Shown piece by piece: positions 43,035 through 54,544 of a stretch of DNA of 64,000 nucleotides. Made by a program: the position numbers and the translations under genes. The stretch is from Siphonodentalium dalli. Taxonomy: Eukaryota; Mollusca; Scaphopoda; Gadilida; Siphonodentaliidae. The DNA lies in NCBI GenBank assembly GCA_032622095.1, contig CP136061.1, positions 216,784,373-216,848,372 on the forward strand, written 5' to 3'. The notes beneath the pieces were generated by a model. It searched no databases. It saw only the letters and a program-made list of their open reading frames with translations, and was not told the origin of the DNA. Numbering within the stretch: position 1 is the stretch's first letter; the number at the start of each line of letters is the position of its first letter.

Positions 43035-44465
43035 ATGCCTAATAATGGAATTCTCCGTAACCGAAATAGACGAATTGTTCCCCAAGATACAGGTTCACAA
43101 TCAGCGGAATATAACATGGTGAAGGTTCACAGAAAACTCCTACGGGTTCAACACTATAACCAAAGACCCCGAGATGAGAAATTTGAAAAGGAAATGAAGA
43201 TATTCCTTAAATCCAAACATGGATTTTCTACTGTGAATGGGATTAGCAGCAAAAATACATCTCCACATGTCAGTGATATTGGACATACTTCCAGTAAAGT
43301 TTCTTCCAACTATTCACATGATATTGATTCTGGGATTGAACATGACCGACAAGAAAACCAAAATGGGAACATCACTAATTCAAGATCTTCTACACCAACA
43401 GTTTCAGGAGTTGTCATCAATATGAACCAACAGCCTTCTGACTGTGGGGTAAATCAACAAACTACACATGAAGAGTTTTCTGAGAAAATACCAAACGAAA
43501 CCATACCCGAAACAAATGTAGTAACTGACGACTTTGTCTCAGATAAATATACAAAAGACACTGTGATATTTTTCTTCCATGGAGTTGGGGGATCCTCAGA
43601 TACATGGAAACTTCAGCTAGATTGTTTTAAGAAAAAAGGATTTGAAGTAGTGGCACTTGATGCTGTTGGTCATGGATTTAGTAGTGCACCAAAGAACCAA
43701 AGAAGTTATCAGTTCAAACAAATTGCTAAAGATGCCGAAGAAATATTTGATCATTTCTGTAAAAGGAATAACATCATTATAGCTCATTCATATGGTTGTT
43801 CATTTGCAGCTGTCATAGCAAGAAAGAGGTCGAGAAGGGTAACCAAATTAGTGCTAATAAGTGGTGGTGGTCCAACACCATTGTTTCCACAGCCTGGTAT
43901 CTTCTCACTCCCAATATGTTGTCTCACATGTGTAAGGCCATGTGTTGAGTGTGGATTTAAACGCAATGCATTTCATAAGAAACCAAACTATCCAAAAGAC
44001 ATGATGTTTGACATTCCAACTTATGTTCTCAGCTACACAATGAACGGACAAATATGGCCAGATGGAGATGAACTTTTTCACAGTTGGATCACAATACCGA
44101 CCCTTTTGTTATATGGCGAAAATGACAGACTTGTTCTTCTGGATGAAGAAAAGGAAATGGAACAAACAATTTATGGATCTAACTTGATTGTGGTTAAAGA
44201 AGCAGGTCATATGGTTATGATTGAATCACCTGATATTGTGAATGGGTTAATATGTGACTTTGTACTTGGGAAGGACAGGCATCAGGATATTGAAAACAAT
44301 AAACCTCCCTCCGAATCTCCATCAAAGGACAGGAAACACAGTTTCTATTCCATTTCTTCAGATAAGGAAAATTCTCCTGTAAAGGAGAGGTCAAAATCAT
44401 CTGCTAGTAGACGCAGTTCCCAGATTCGATGTAAATCTGCTAGAAAAACTCAAGGTCCTTTTTGA
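43035..44465 (+). CDS. ABHD8: ABHD8-like alpha/beta hydrolase, complete in one exon
   Basis: 476 codons in one uninterrupted frame. Residues 1-172 are a polar, Ser/Asn-rich N-terminal region beginning MPNNGILRNRNRRIVPQ. The hydrolase core follows: the oxyanion strand and loop FFFHGVGGSSDTW (179-191), VVALDAVGHGFSSAP (205-219), and the nucleophile elbow AHSYGCS with Ser252. The ISGGGPTPL strand (275-283) comes next, then Asp364 in LYGENDRL and His392 in EAGHMVMIESP. The order and the 'GHG.SSAP' and 'GGGPT.L' signatures are those of ABHD8. The tail (412-476) is Lys/Ser-rich and unlike the core. It is somewhat longer than the roughly 440-residue vertebrate form because of the N-terminal region and tail. 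The substrate is not known from sequence. The ATG is chosen as the first in frame. Single-exon coding is unusual next to the many-exon neighbours. Confidence 0.92.
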   Translation: MPNNGILRNRNRRIVPQDTGSQSAEYNMVKVHRKLLRVQHYNQRPRDEKFEKEMKIFLKSKHGFSTVNGISSKNTSPHVSDIGHTSSKVSSNYSHDIDSGIEHDRQENQNGNITNSRSSTPTVSGVVINMNQQPSDCGVNQQTTHEEFSEKIPNETIPETNVVTDDFVSDKYTKDTVIFFFHGVGGSSDTWKLQLDCFKKKGFEVVALDAVGHGFSSAPKNQRSYQFKQIAKDAEEIFDHFCKRNNIIIAHSYGCSFAAVIARKRSRRVTKLVLISGGGPTPLFPQPGIFSLPICCLTCVRPCVECGFKRNAFHKKPNYPKDMMFDIPTYVLSYTMNGQIWPDGDELFHSWITIPTLLLYGENDRLVLLDEEKEMEQTIYGSNLIVVKEAGHMVMIESPDIVNGLICDFVLGKDRHQDIENNKPPSESPSKDRKHSFYSISSDKENSPVKERSKSSASRRSSQIRCKSARKTQGPF

Positions 44466-45103
44466 AGTTTCCAAGATTATATAGTAATAGCATACATGTA
44501 CCAGTATACATTAACTTACAACCTCCTAGAGCATACCATGAATCTCTATTCTGGCTAAGGCCCGTAGAGATGATATTCCACCAGTACAAAACCTGGGAAG
44601 ATTTTGAAGTTTCGACAGCGAACCTTATAAAGTCGGAAAAATAACGCAGCGAACATGTTTCTTAGTTATTATCTGTTCCTTAATAATGTAATTCAATGTC
44701 GGTGAAGGTCCCAACTGGTAATTGCATGCTTTTATGCGGCTTTTGTTGAGCTGATGTCGCAATAAACATTGAATTAATTGCCCAGGAGAAATTCCACAAT
44801 TGTAAGCAATGCAAAGCAAAATCACTCAGTCACTTAAATCGTGAAATTTCGAGTTGGTATCTTCACCTATGCAGTGAAGTACATTGTTAAGGAACAGATA
44901 ATAACTAAGAAATATGTTCGCCGCGTTATTTTTTCGACTTTATAATTTTTTATGAACAGTTTGTAAAATTCTTTAAATAGTTCTTTCATAAAGGGTTGAA
45001 CTTGATTAACAATCGAAAGAGAAATATTTCATTAACAGAGAGGCCTGTGTTGAAATTGAATAAATTATTTTATCTAAAGATCACAAGGGAAATACAAATT
45101 GGA
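44466..45103 (+). other. ABHD8 3' UTR and following sequence
   Basis: Contains a 321-bp foldback element and two AATAAA words (44761-44766 and 45057-45062). The first lies within the foldback, so the inserted element may provide the polyadenylation signal. Confidence 0.5.
44625..44945. mobile_element. 321-bp foldback element in ABHD8 3' region
   Basis: The left arm, TTATAAAGTCGGAAAAATAA then CGCAGCGAACATGTTTCTTA and GTTATTATCTGTTCCTTAA, is mirrored from 44945 by about 58 bases with a few mismatches. The centre is unrelated AT-rich sequence. The outermost words are TTATAA on both sides. Confidence 0.85.
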
Positions 45104-45320
45104 CCTTTGTCACTGAGTCCTGGCCATATTGGATCCATCCATCCCCGTTCCGTTTTTTAGTGCTACAGGTCAAAGTTCTTGGTAGCATTCCATATATGGA
45201 GCTTTTGAATATTCCTGAATTCCGTATATGGAATGCTACTCCAGACCTTTGACCTGTAGCATTAAAAAAAAAAGGAACGGGGCTGGATGGATCCAATATG
45301 GCTGCGACTCAGTGACAAGG
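45104..45320. mobile_element. 217-bp palindromic element
   Basis: The outer arms CCTTTGTCACTGAGTC and GACTCAGTGACAAGG, then CCATATTGGATCCATCCA and TGGATGGATCCAATATGG, then CCCCGTTCC.TTTTTTA and its inverse, then GCTACAGGTCAAAG and CTTTGACCTGTAGC pair in order around about 45213. No coding. Confidence 0.85.
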
Positions 45321-46020
45321 CATATTGTAAGGTACATGTGTATAATATGAATACATGTGCTGCATATGCAATGTTTACATTCCAGTTTATTTTTGTAATT
45401 TTCAGAGCAGTCATGCGATTAAGGCCTATTGATGCATGAGGGTTATATACGCAGGTTACTGGTAGCACTAAAACTAACAGTACTAATTATTTCAAAAATA
45501 GTTCCATGAATACAATAATTGTTCTATTGTTTGTTTATTCTATTATTGCATTTAAGGCAACATTTTCGGAACATGTTGAAATTCTCCAATCTTGTTTTTT
45601 ACTGAGGTACTTTCAGTGCTATGACTAATTTTGTTAGGGACTTGTGGTTGAAGCTCGTGGTGTAAATCGCCAATCCCACCCGTGGATTAAATTTGTTATT
45701 CAGAAATATTATGCGTATATTCTATATATACGCAAATAACAAACACAGACATGACAAAATAGGTAGACTTTTGTTCTTATACTGATTTTGTTTATTGGCA
45801 AAGTTAACAGATGTTTGCTATTTTATAATTGTTTTGAATTGAATTTTTCGAGCTACATGTACATAACAATTGATATCTTTTGCTCATATCTACAATACAT
45901 AACCTTTGGGTGAACAAGAGATTTGGAGTCTTGAGACTAGATGAAATGGTGAGGGTTGAGAGTGAGAAATGTAAAAAATGAGAGACAGCAGTGCACAGCA
46001 CTGAAAGTATTGCAGAGTGT
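45321..46020. other. No gene seen
   Basis: AT-rich sequence without recognisable repeat or coding signal. Confidence 0.4.
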
Positions 46021-46028
46021 GAGTTTAA

Positions 46029-46485
46029 AGGTACTCAATCCGATAAAACTCCTCTCAATTACTATTTCAATGGCTTCGGGGGTCAAAAATATTTGATTCG
46101 AGTCGAGGAAGTCACCCATCAAAGCTCAGATTTGTTATTTTTCATTATCGGGAATACTATCTGGCCCAGAACTCAGTCAAAATTGCGTTATTATTACCAC
46201 TTGATTTTAGAGTTATCCATCCTTGTCTGTTTGAATAGATTTTGGTGTACACATCCAGAGCAGATTACGGCAGTTGAAGGCAATTATTAGTACTCATCTC
46301 GAGTAAATAACAAATTTCAATAATCAATATCTAATAACTCTTGAGCTTTGTTTGATGGGTTCCTCGACTCGAATCAAATATTTTTTACCCCCAAAGCCAA
46401 AGAAATAGTAATATAGGACCCTCTGATCGGATTGTTGTTGTTGGAATCTGTTGAGATGGGGACCCTCTGTTCGGATTGAGAACCT
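46029..46485. mobile_element. Family A element (variant subfamily, inverse orientation)
   Basis: TTAA at 46025-46028 and 46486-46489. The right end has the duplicated GGACCCTCTGATCGGATTG / GGACCCTCTGTTCGGATTG block, the inverse of that at 13478-13530 and 31272-31330. Confidence 0.88.
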
Positions 46486-46525
46486 TTAATACATTCCATA
46501 CTGAATGGATTCGCCTATTCAGTTA

Positions 46526-46716
46526 CAGTAATGCCCTAAATAATTGACTCCCACACTGTCCTACAGCAGAATTATGGGTAACTTTTCAGGATTTAGTCGA
46601 AAATTTGGCTTGAGAGCTTTCCGATGAATGGCAACAAGCCATATATACGACTAAATCCTGAAAAGTTACCCATAATTCTGCTGTGGTTAAGTAGTCGATT
46701 ATATAGGGCATTACTG
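46526..46716. mobile_element. Family C element, TA-flanked
   Basis: The ends CAGTAATGCCCTAAATAATT and inverse GGGCATTACTG have TA on both sides (46524-46525 and 46717-46718). The arms ACAGCAGAATTATGGGTAAC and GTTACCCATAATTCTGCTGT are intact. It interrupts a copy of repeat I. Confidence 0.88.
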
Positions 46717-46719
46717 TAT

Positions 46720-48477
46720 AAATATATATATATTGGAAAGGTCTATTATTCATTTGGAGAGATGTTCAGGTGATAAAAGCAGATGTCAGACGGAAGAAAA
46801 GATAATAGAAGTTCAGAATGATTTCTATCAATTGCCTATCAATAAAATTACCTGGGGGGGGGGGGGGGGTGGCACTTCAAGAGTTTGTAAACAAAAGCCA
46901 AAGTTATATCATAATCTGAACATTGCTTAGGATATTATTGGCAGAATCCATGAATTGGGGAAATACAAATAAATCACAAAGAACAAAGTCTATTGAATAT
47001 TACCATGTTCTTTCCTTTATTTAGGTTTAATTGTGCCTACAAAGTTTAACACTCAGTTTCAGACCCAACACAAACACATTAGTATGTTTAATGATTTTTA
47101 TAAGGTCTGCACATCATTAAACCTTGCTTGATAAACACCATTATTGCATTCAGATGGGGCATAAAACACTATGCATTATTAATCTAATTTAATAGCGATT
47201 TCATGTTAAATGATTGATGCCTAATAGGTTCTTTGTCCTCCATTATTGATTTCTGTACCTTCACCTGTGTAGGCCGATTACTGTTATCTTTGCTTATACT
47301 TGTAACAAAGAAGCTTGTCAAAATAAGTTTTGATTCATATATTATCATTGGGCTTCTAAAATGTTGTACCGGTAAATAGTATTCAATGCTCCAATTTAAA
47401 CATATTTTAATTCATTTATTTTTTTAAAAGAAAAAATTGTGTTCTAAAATGTCTTATCTTCTCAGTTCCTGGTAGAATATATATCATTGGTTCATTTTGA
47501 AGGGACATGAGTGGAGAGTATCATCCTGATTATTACAGATGGTGTATCCCTTCCAAGCAAGTTTTATATAGATTCCAGGGTATAAAATAATAGATATGAA
47601 TCGAGGACCCCTGTCTGGAAAAGCCTCTATCAATTAATATAAATTTTATGACAATCGTGGGACAATTTTAGGGGCTATTTTTAGAACAGAAATCCACATG
47701 AAAATGCTCAGAGCGTACAAAAAGATAGCACACTATCTTGTAAGCACCCTCATTCAAGGATAATTGCAGATCAGCTAACCTCATCTTCAGTTGTATCTGT
47801 ATTTTATTCACAAAATAGCTATTTGAAGCAAAGATTTATATTTATTATGTTGTTGTTGTAATTATGGCCCAACAGAGATAGATCATCTTTAATGATAAAT
47901 GTAACCCACTGAAAATAGCAACATTAAAATTTAGTATTGTTCATTTCTACATTTAAATGCTGTATACATGTAGCATAAAAAAAAACAAATTCTCATAAAC
48001 CATGAAGAAATGTTCGTAGAAAAATTATTCTTCTGTAACACTTGTGACAGAAAACTAAAATGCACAAGTATTACTGGACACCAATATTATTTTGAGAGAT
48101 ATTTATTTATACATTGTACATTATAGAAGCCCATTGACAAAATATTGTTGACCGTAAGGGTAAATAGAATACTGTTAAATTTATAAATTTATCTTGTGCA
48201 CTGTTTCCGTTATTCATTTTTTTTACATAAAATTATCTTTTTTATATCAAATGTTAATTCTGATTAAAGACTTTTAATCTCTTAAAATATCAAATCCTGT
48301 CCAGAACCCACTCTAGTTGGTTGGGGAGTGATCTATGGTATGTTCTTGTTCCGTGTATTGCTGAAATAAAGACAATATCTTCCACAACCCATTAAAGACA
48401 TACATGTATGTGCTTATTTTCCTAATCAAACTGATATTTTAGGACTCAGCTACTACACCCATTTGAAGAATTCATAA
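46720..48477. other. No gene; repeat fragments and a G run
   Basis: Includes the right half of a repeat I copy (to about 46800), a run of about 17 G at 46855-46869, repeat H at 47570-47690 and the repeat shared with 29625-29880 at 47700-47890. No exon signal. Confidence 0.45.
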
Positions 48478-48481
48478 TTAA

Positions 48482-48950
48482 AGGCCCACTTAATTTTCGA
48501 ACCCCCAGTTTACTTTATATAAAATATATGCCATATTATATACCAAAACATTGTATTATCAACTTATGCGGTGTAATAAACGTGGACATGTTGTTTTTGT
48601 TGAGTTGCCAACGCGTTTTGTCATCAAGATTGAAGTAAAAATCAGTATTATTTTCAATGCAGGGGGAATAACACTATATATTAAAGATAGAGTTCTTCCC
48701 CTTTCACTGAAAATATTTGAATTCTGTTACATTCCGTGTGCCAGAGAGTGGGGGGGGGGGGGGGGGGGGGTCTAGAGCAGTTTTCTATTTCTCTGTGGGC
48801 ATCTTCCGAGACACATATGTTTCAAATAGTGATGAATTATAGTATTTTAGTATTTTAATCATATATTTTATGGCATAGATTGTTATTAAAACTGTATATC
48901 AAGTCACTATAAAAAAAAAATAATCGGTGACTCGAAAATTAAGTGGGCCT
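48482..48950. mobile_element. Family G TTAA-flanked element
   Basis: The ends AGGCCCACTTAATTTTCGA and TCGAAAATTAAGTGGGCCT are perfect inverses over 19 bases, flanked by TTAA at 48478-48481 and 48951-48954. The 469-bp interior has a run of about 20 G at 48750-48770 and no coding. Seen once in the window. Confidence 0.88.
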
Positions 48951-49116
48951 TTAAACTATTATTGGCGAAATTTTCAACAACATCGGTGGTGCCATTTTGT
49001 TAAACACGACGTCTGAACTATGTGGAAATGTAAATAAACAGTCATTCATTCGTCCCGATCAAATCACCGATAAACAAACGAGAATGATTTCACCAAGAGT
49101 CACTTCATTTAATTTA

Positions 49117-49253
49117 CAGTAATGTCCTAAATAATCGACTCCTTAACCGAGAGCTTTCCGATGAATGGCAACAAGCCATAATGCCGACTAAATCCTGAAA
49201 AATTACCCATAATTCTACTGTGGTTAAGGAGTCGATTATTTAGGGCATTACTG
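49117..49253. mobile_element. Family C element, TA-flanked, left arm shortened
   Basis: TA at 49115-49116 and 49254-49255; the ends are CAGTAATGTCCTAAATAATC and GATTATTTAGGGCATTACTG. The block containing ACCACAGCAGAATTATGGGT is missing from the left arm, so it jumps from CTCCTTAACC to GAGAGCTTTCC. Confidence 0.85.
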
Positions 49254-49720
49254 TACATGAAAGAATGGCGTTGTGTGTTTGGGCCTGTTATCCATTTTTA
49301 TAAAAAATTTATTGAAATACCTGCCTTGAGCAAGTTTGTTCGCTTTGAGCTGCAAATCACTTTAACCAGTTTATTCCCAGATGGATTCTTGCAATCAGTT
49401 TGGCAAGTATGCACTGGAATGATATATTATTCATCAGTATGGATGTTCTGATAATATAAAACAGGTAGAGAAACAATCTATGGCCTCCCATTTATGTGTA
49501 GTGATGTTCAGCTAATGACTTCTGCATGGGCTGTTTGTTGAACTCACTAACTAAACATCCCTAAGGATAAACGACTGGGAACAACCCATTAGATGTATTA
49601 AATTGGTAATGAGTTAACTAATCCCACATGAATTAAGCCTTTCTTCACTAAATGGATTCTCCCATTCAGTTACAACAGTATACATTGGAATGGTCTAGTA
49701 TTCATTTGGAGGAATGTTAA

Positions 49721-49911
49721 AGGGGTACTGTACAGTCATAAACTCATTTTCATTATATAAATTACCATGTTGTTTGCATCGTTTATAGAGCACATGAGTG
49801 TATTTTGCACTCATCCCTGGTGTTCAAATTCATTCATTTGTTGCATATATTCTGAGGAGCATAAAAGGAGATGGTCCCATAAATGGCTGGATTTAGCATA
49901 CAGTCCCCCCT
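49721..49911. mobile_element. Family B TTAA-flanked element within repeat I
   Basis: TTAA at 49717-49720 and 49912-49915; the ends are AGGGGTACTGTAC and TACAGTCCCCCC. It splits a repeat I copy: the left flank ends CATTTGGAGGAATG and the right flank resumes GGATATATGAGCAGCC, the same words that flank the repeat elsewhere. Confidence 0.85.
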
Positions 49912-50167
49912 TTAAGGATATATGAGCAGCCGTCATCCAGACGAAAGATAATAAAAGTACAGAAGAATTCATGCATTTTCTAAGGGAACTACTCGTCAAT
50001 GCGTATTTAGCATAGAAATGGTTAAACACTATTATTAAAGTGATGTGAAACACTCCAATAACAGTCCATAACAGAGCAGCAAATAATCTTGCCAAAATTA
50101 GTTATTTTCATAATTTTAATATCAAAGTGGGCGGAAAACAGCATCATTGATATAACCAATGCACATA

Positions 50168-50361
50168 CAGTAATGTCCTAAATAATCGACCCTAAACCAC
50201 AGCAGAATTATTGGAAATTTTTCAGGATTTAGTTGGAAATATGGCTAGCTGCCATTCATCGGAAAGCTCTCGGTGAGAGCAAGCCATATTTTCGACTAAA
50301 TCCTGAATATTTTCCCATAATTCTGCTGTGGTTAAAGGGTCATATACTTCGGGCATTACTG
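50168..50361. mobile_element. Family C element
   Basis: CAGTAATGTCCTAAATAATC at the left and GGGCATTACTG at the right. The arms ACCACAGCAGAATTATTGG and CCATAATTCTGCTGTGGT, and the GAGAGCTTTCCGATGAATGG block is inverted relative to other copies. The right TA is mutated. Confidence 0.8.
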
Positions 50362-52040
50362 TTGGCGGAATCATTGCCGTATGTTTATCACCAAATATTT
50401 CATCTGAAATAAAGGAGTAAATATTTACATAGTTTGTGTGTAATTCAGACGTTGTGTTCTTTGAAACGGGATGTCAATATGATTGAAATGTTCGACAATC
50501 TTAGTTGAGTGCTTTATTCTTTCAGCAGAAATAGTGTTTTGGAACTAACCTCTCAGATTATTCACTGAAATAAGTCCACAATATGTCTTTAAATACTGAG
50601 TGCATAATATATTTACTACCGTGGTAAGATGCCTATATGCAAGTAAACAAAACATAAGAGATGATTACCCAGGAAACATTTAATTTATACATGTACATAT
50701 AGTTATCACACAATTGTATCAGAGTTTTCACATTTTGTTCTATTCCAGCCAGTCAGTCAGATTTACTTTTTGGAAAGCAAGGAAATATTGGCATAATTTT
50801 AACAAAAATACTTGAAATTTGAACAGGACATTGGAAGAATTATCCTGCAACCTGATAAATAATTGTGGTGGACATGATAAGTGAAAGTTTAGACTGAAAT
50901 TGATAGTATACATAAACCATGACATTTAACTAAATATGACATTAACAAACGATCATTATTCATTCAATCACATCATTCATAAGACGTTAAAGATACGGGT
51001 GGCCTTCGTGGTGGGATACCAATCGCCGATTTCCAGTTATGAATCATGGCCGAGTGCTACTGTGCTGACATTTTATGTCCGTACTCAGCACTGATGTATA
51101 GCAGCCTAGAGGTTAAATAAAATTCTACCTGCGAATTATACCAGTTTCTTTCAAAATCTTAAATAATCATGTCTTGTTAATATTTTATCATCATGAGAAA
51201 AACAGGACTTTTGCATCATATAAGCAGTAATACTGCTAGAACCATAAACTGGAGACAATGCTTACTTCCATATGCTTTGGGGATAACAGCTTATTTACAC
51301 TGTATTGGAAAAGTTAACAGTGCCATCAGGGAATGATCACAGGATATGCTGGATGTGTCAAGATATTTCAATGAGTTTATTATATTTATTATTTAAAGGC
51401 ATCCTCCAGCTGATGTCATTTGTAAATGTAAAATGCGAAGTGTAATGTATTAGGAGAAGTTTTGAGGTCTATATCATTGTACTGAATCTAATACCGGGTA
51501 GGAAATAATCAATGGTCTTGCGATGTACCTGCCAATATGTCAGTCAAGAATAATATGATAGAGATAACTCATGAAATTGTTTATTGCGATTGTTTAAATT
51601 CAGGGTAAAAAAAATGTATTATTAAATGGGTGAGGTACATGTAGCTCAAATTCCTTCGTCTGCCTGTATTGATGGTCACTGACTAACAGATACTGGTGGA
51701 GAATAATACCAGACAAACGGTCTGGTATTTTAAATTCGCTAGAATATTGCTGTAGAAAAAAAGTATGTGCTAGGGGACATAGTTTGGTAATTTGTCTGTC
51801 ACAACAAATGTTCTGGATAGCACAGATGAAGAAAGGGTGGTCCATGGTGTATGAATCATGACATAGTGCCAGTATTCTAAAAAGCAACCATACACAACCA
51901 CTAGAATAAATTACAATGTTGGATTCATATATATGTAATCTACTAATCTATCCATTTTATTCATAAATGTAATGCAGTCTAGTGAGTAAATCCCTTCAAA
52001 CTTAGGTCAGGTATGATAACATTCCATTTAGAAGGAATAA
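50362..52040. other. No gene seen
   Basis: AT-rich. The beginning (about 50365-50520) matches 14500-14740 loosely (AATATTTACA..GTTTG, GTAATTCAGACG, GGATGTCAATATG), indicating a dispersed repeat. No exon signal found. Confidence 0.4.
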
Positions 52041-52044
52041 TTAA

Positions 52045-52296
52045 CCCATCCATGCCTGGAGCTTTCTTAATTTTTGCGAAATCCCTGTACCATTCTCTTA
52101 TGTATGCGAGTTTCCAATAGGGAGCTTCGTATACATGTATATAAGAGAATGCATTGGCCTAACAAAATTTCCTTTGACATTGTAAGTCATTGCATTCTCT
52201 TATATATGAAAGGCTCCCTACGGGAGACTTGAATATATAACAGAATGCTCTGGCGCAGGATCTTTAATGTTGCAGCTCAGCTGCTGTCATGAAAGG
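52045..52296. mobile_element. Family D element
   Basis: TTAA at 52041-52044 and 52297-52300. The ends are CCCATCCATGCCTGGAGC and GCTGCTGTCATGAAAGG. Two degenerate hairpins remain. Confidence 0.82.
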
Positions 52297-52300
52297 TTAA

Positions 52301-53113
52301 AACTCTGAATAATAACACTCTATACCAGAACAATAAGGACCTTAAAACATGAATTACTAATAACCAACAAATGCAACACATGCACACTTCATAATTTTCA
52401 CACTCACCATGAACATATGAATTAAATGGAAATACATTGATGATTGGAGAGTAACATTAAGAAAGAAAACATGTTTATGGGAAAAAAAACAATTCAGGGG
52501 TTATTCTAAGCTTATTTGAGACCCAGTATTTTGTGCTTGGGAATAGTGTTCAAATATTAATGAGGACAAATGCACTAGAAATTATGAAGCAATCCTGTCT
52601 CAATATTCTGCTCATAAAGAGTTTATAAATTTTTACAAAATTTACAATTATTTCCAAACTTTTTCAAACATTAGTCGCTCATGTACTGTAAACTTTGGGG
52701 CATTAAATATGAATGCTAATGAAACATTTCCAAAATTGACATATTGTACCAACTCACACATCTAAAAACCCATGACATTCTGTAGTTTTTGCTCCAGAAA
52801 TTAACATTGAATTCCCCATTCAGAATTGGTCAGATGACTTCTCCCAGTCTTTAAGCGTCTGACGGAACAAACTGACCAAGAAATGAGTGCTGTGAAATTG
52901 TACTCATTAATTGACTATACAACTGCTCCACATAGGAAACCACAAGAAAACATTTTTGATTAAGTCTTAATTTAGGTGTACTTCTGAAGTTCTGTACATT
53001 TTTCACTGCTCATAATTGATAAATTGAAGTCCCATCAAGAAAATAAATATTGACGATATCCATTGAACACAAGGTAAAATTTAGATCAATTAGCTATAAA
53101 TATTGAAAACAGA
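52301..53113. other. EMC3 3' flank, no other gene seen
   Basis: AT-rich sequence that would contain the EMC3 3' UTR on the - strand. I could not point to a clear polyadenylation signal. Confidence 0.4.
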
Positions 53114-53316
53114 TCATGTCATTTTATCTTTAATGTAAATGGTTTCTGGGTGGATTAAGCCCCCTGTTAGCTCCTCCTCTACTCCTTCTAATGCCCACTG
53201 ATGGTTGCTGATCTCTAGGGCTTCCCACTCAGCTTTGAAGGCTTTCATAGGATCTGGAGGTGCCATCATCCCTTGTCCAGAAAATTGTTCTTGCATGGCC
53301 TTGGTTTGATCAGCAG
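53114..53316 (-). CDS. EMC3: EMC3 last coding exon
   Basis: A 203-bp exon: acceptor CTTTTTTTCAG, then two bases completing a split Ala codon, then ADQTKAMQEQFSGQGMM and FKAEWEALEISNHQWALEGV, ending in TGA at 53114. These are the EMC3 C-terminal signatures (the Met-rich 'MQEQ' segment and 'K.EWEALE...HQWAL..VEEEL'). The extreme C-terminus (GGLIHPETIYIKDKMT) differs from vertebrates. EMC3 is the YidC/Oxa1-type core subunit of the ER membrane protein complex, which inserts tail-anchored and multipass proteins. Confidence 0.95.
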
Positions 53317-54544
53317 CTGAAAAAAAGATTAAAAAAGAATGTCATTTTTTTTCTATATAATAATTGATTTCCTCCTACATGGTCACTAGTAATCAATAAC
53401 AATATAGGATATCAGTGTCCATTGTCCAAGGTAGGGCCAGAATTATCCAAATAGTTGGAATAATTGCGCTTAGGATATGATCACCATATTCTAGAACATG
53501 TCTTTTGACTTTTAGTCCCAGTACAAATAAATTGTGTCTAATATACCAAACAAAAAAATAGAATGATTCTCAGGTACCGCTGCATTGAAAACAAATGGCC
53601 AGTGTTAGGTGATTTTATGCACTACCTCAACGTGAATAGGAAACATGAGATGCTGACACGACACCTTCAATGTCTAATCATATAAATGACTGAAAGCTTT
53701 ATATATGACAGTTGATATGATAAGTGATGACTGAAATTGAATTGTGTACCTTTACTGGTCGAAGAGCAATCATTTTCATGCAAACAAAAGTTGATTTCCC
53801 AGGAATGGGCAGGAAATATAAGTAATGTAATACGAAAATGAGGAATGGAAATACAATTCGACAATTTGGTATCTTGGCTATGGTTCTTTGGGTTTTTATT
53901 GGATATAAGCCCATAGGGTACATACACAGTCTGTAATTAATCACCTGAGCAAGTAAACTATAATGTTTTACCATCATTTGTTCGAGGTTTATACAGGCAG
54001 TAGATGATATCAGTACCTCGGGAAGTTGAGAAGGAATTTATTTATCATAGAGCTTGGCAAGAACGAAGAACCGATTCCACCAAACATAACCCATTCCACC
54101 AAACTTGGAAGTTAAACCCATTCATCAGCGATGACCCTCCAACCCAGAATCATGACATGAACTGCAATTAACTGTGCCAATACAAGACTGTTCTTAAATA
54201 TTTACACCAGTTTTCAATGAAAGAGGCCATACATTTTATATGTTTCTGTTGCGGATTCATACACAACAGGGGTCACCCAGAATTATAGCATATTACTGAT
54301 AAACTACATTTAAACACCACAGCATACTATGGATAGCATATATATGGTCTGTCAGTATTATATAATTTTAGGTAGTCCCTATGTCATGTACTGATGATAA
54401 CTAATATAATGTCATATTTATATCAGATTAAAACAATTTATATGAATAACAAAGTTCCCTCTACATGTTCTGGCTATTACTACTAGTAATTTACTAGGCA
54501 GATGAAGGTATCACTGTCCATGCTTACTATGTGCACACAAAAAG

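Noticed and set aside
53667-53977. Two overlapping - strand frames next to the EMC3 last exon
   Set aside because: No motif, not needed for EMC3, whose exons at 53316 and 55971 join in phase without it.
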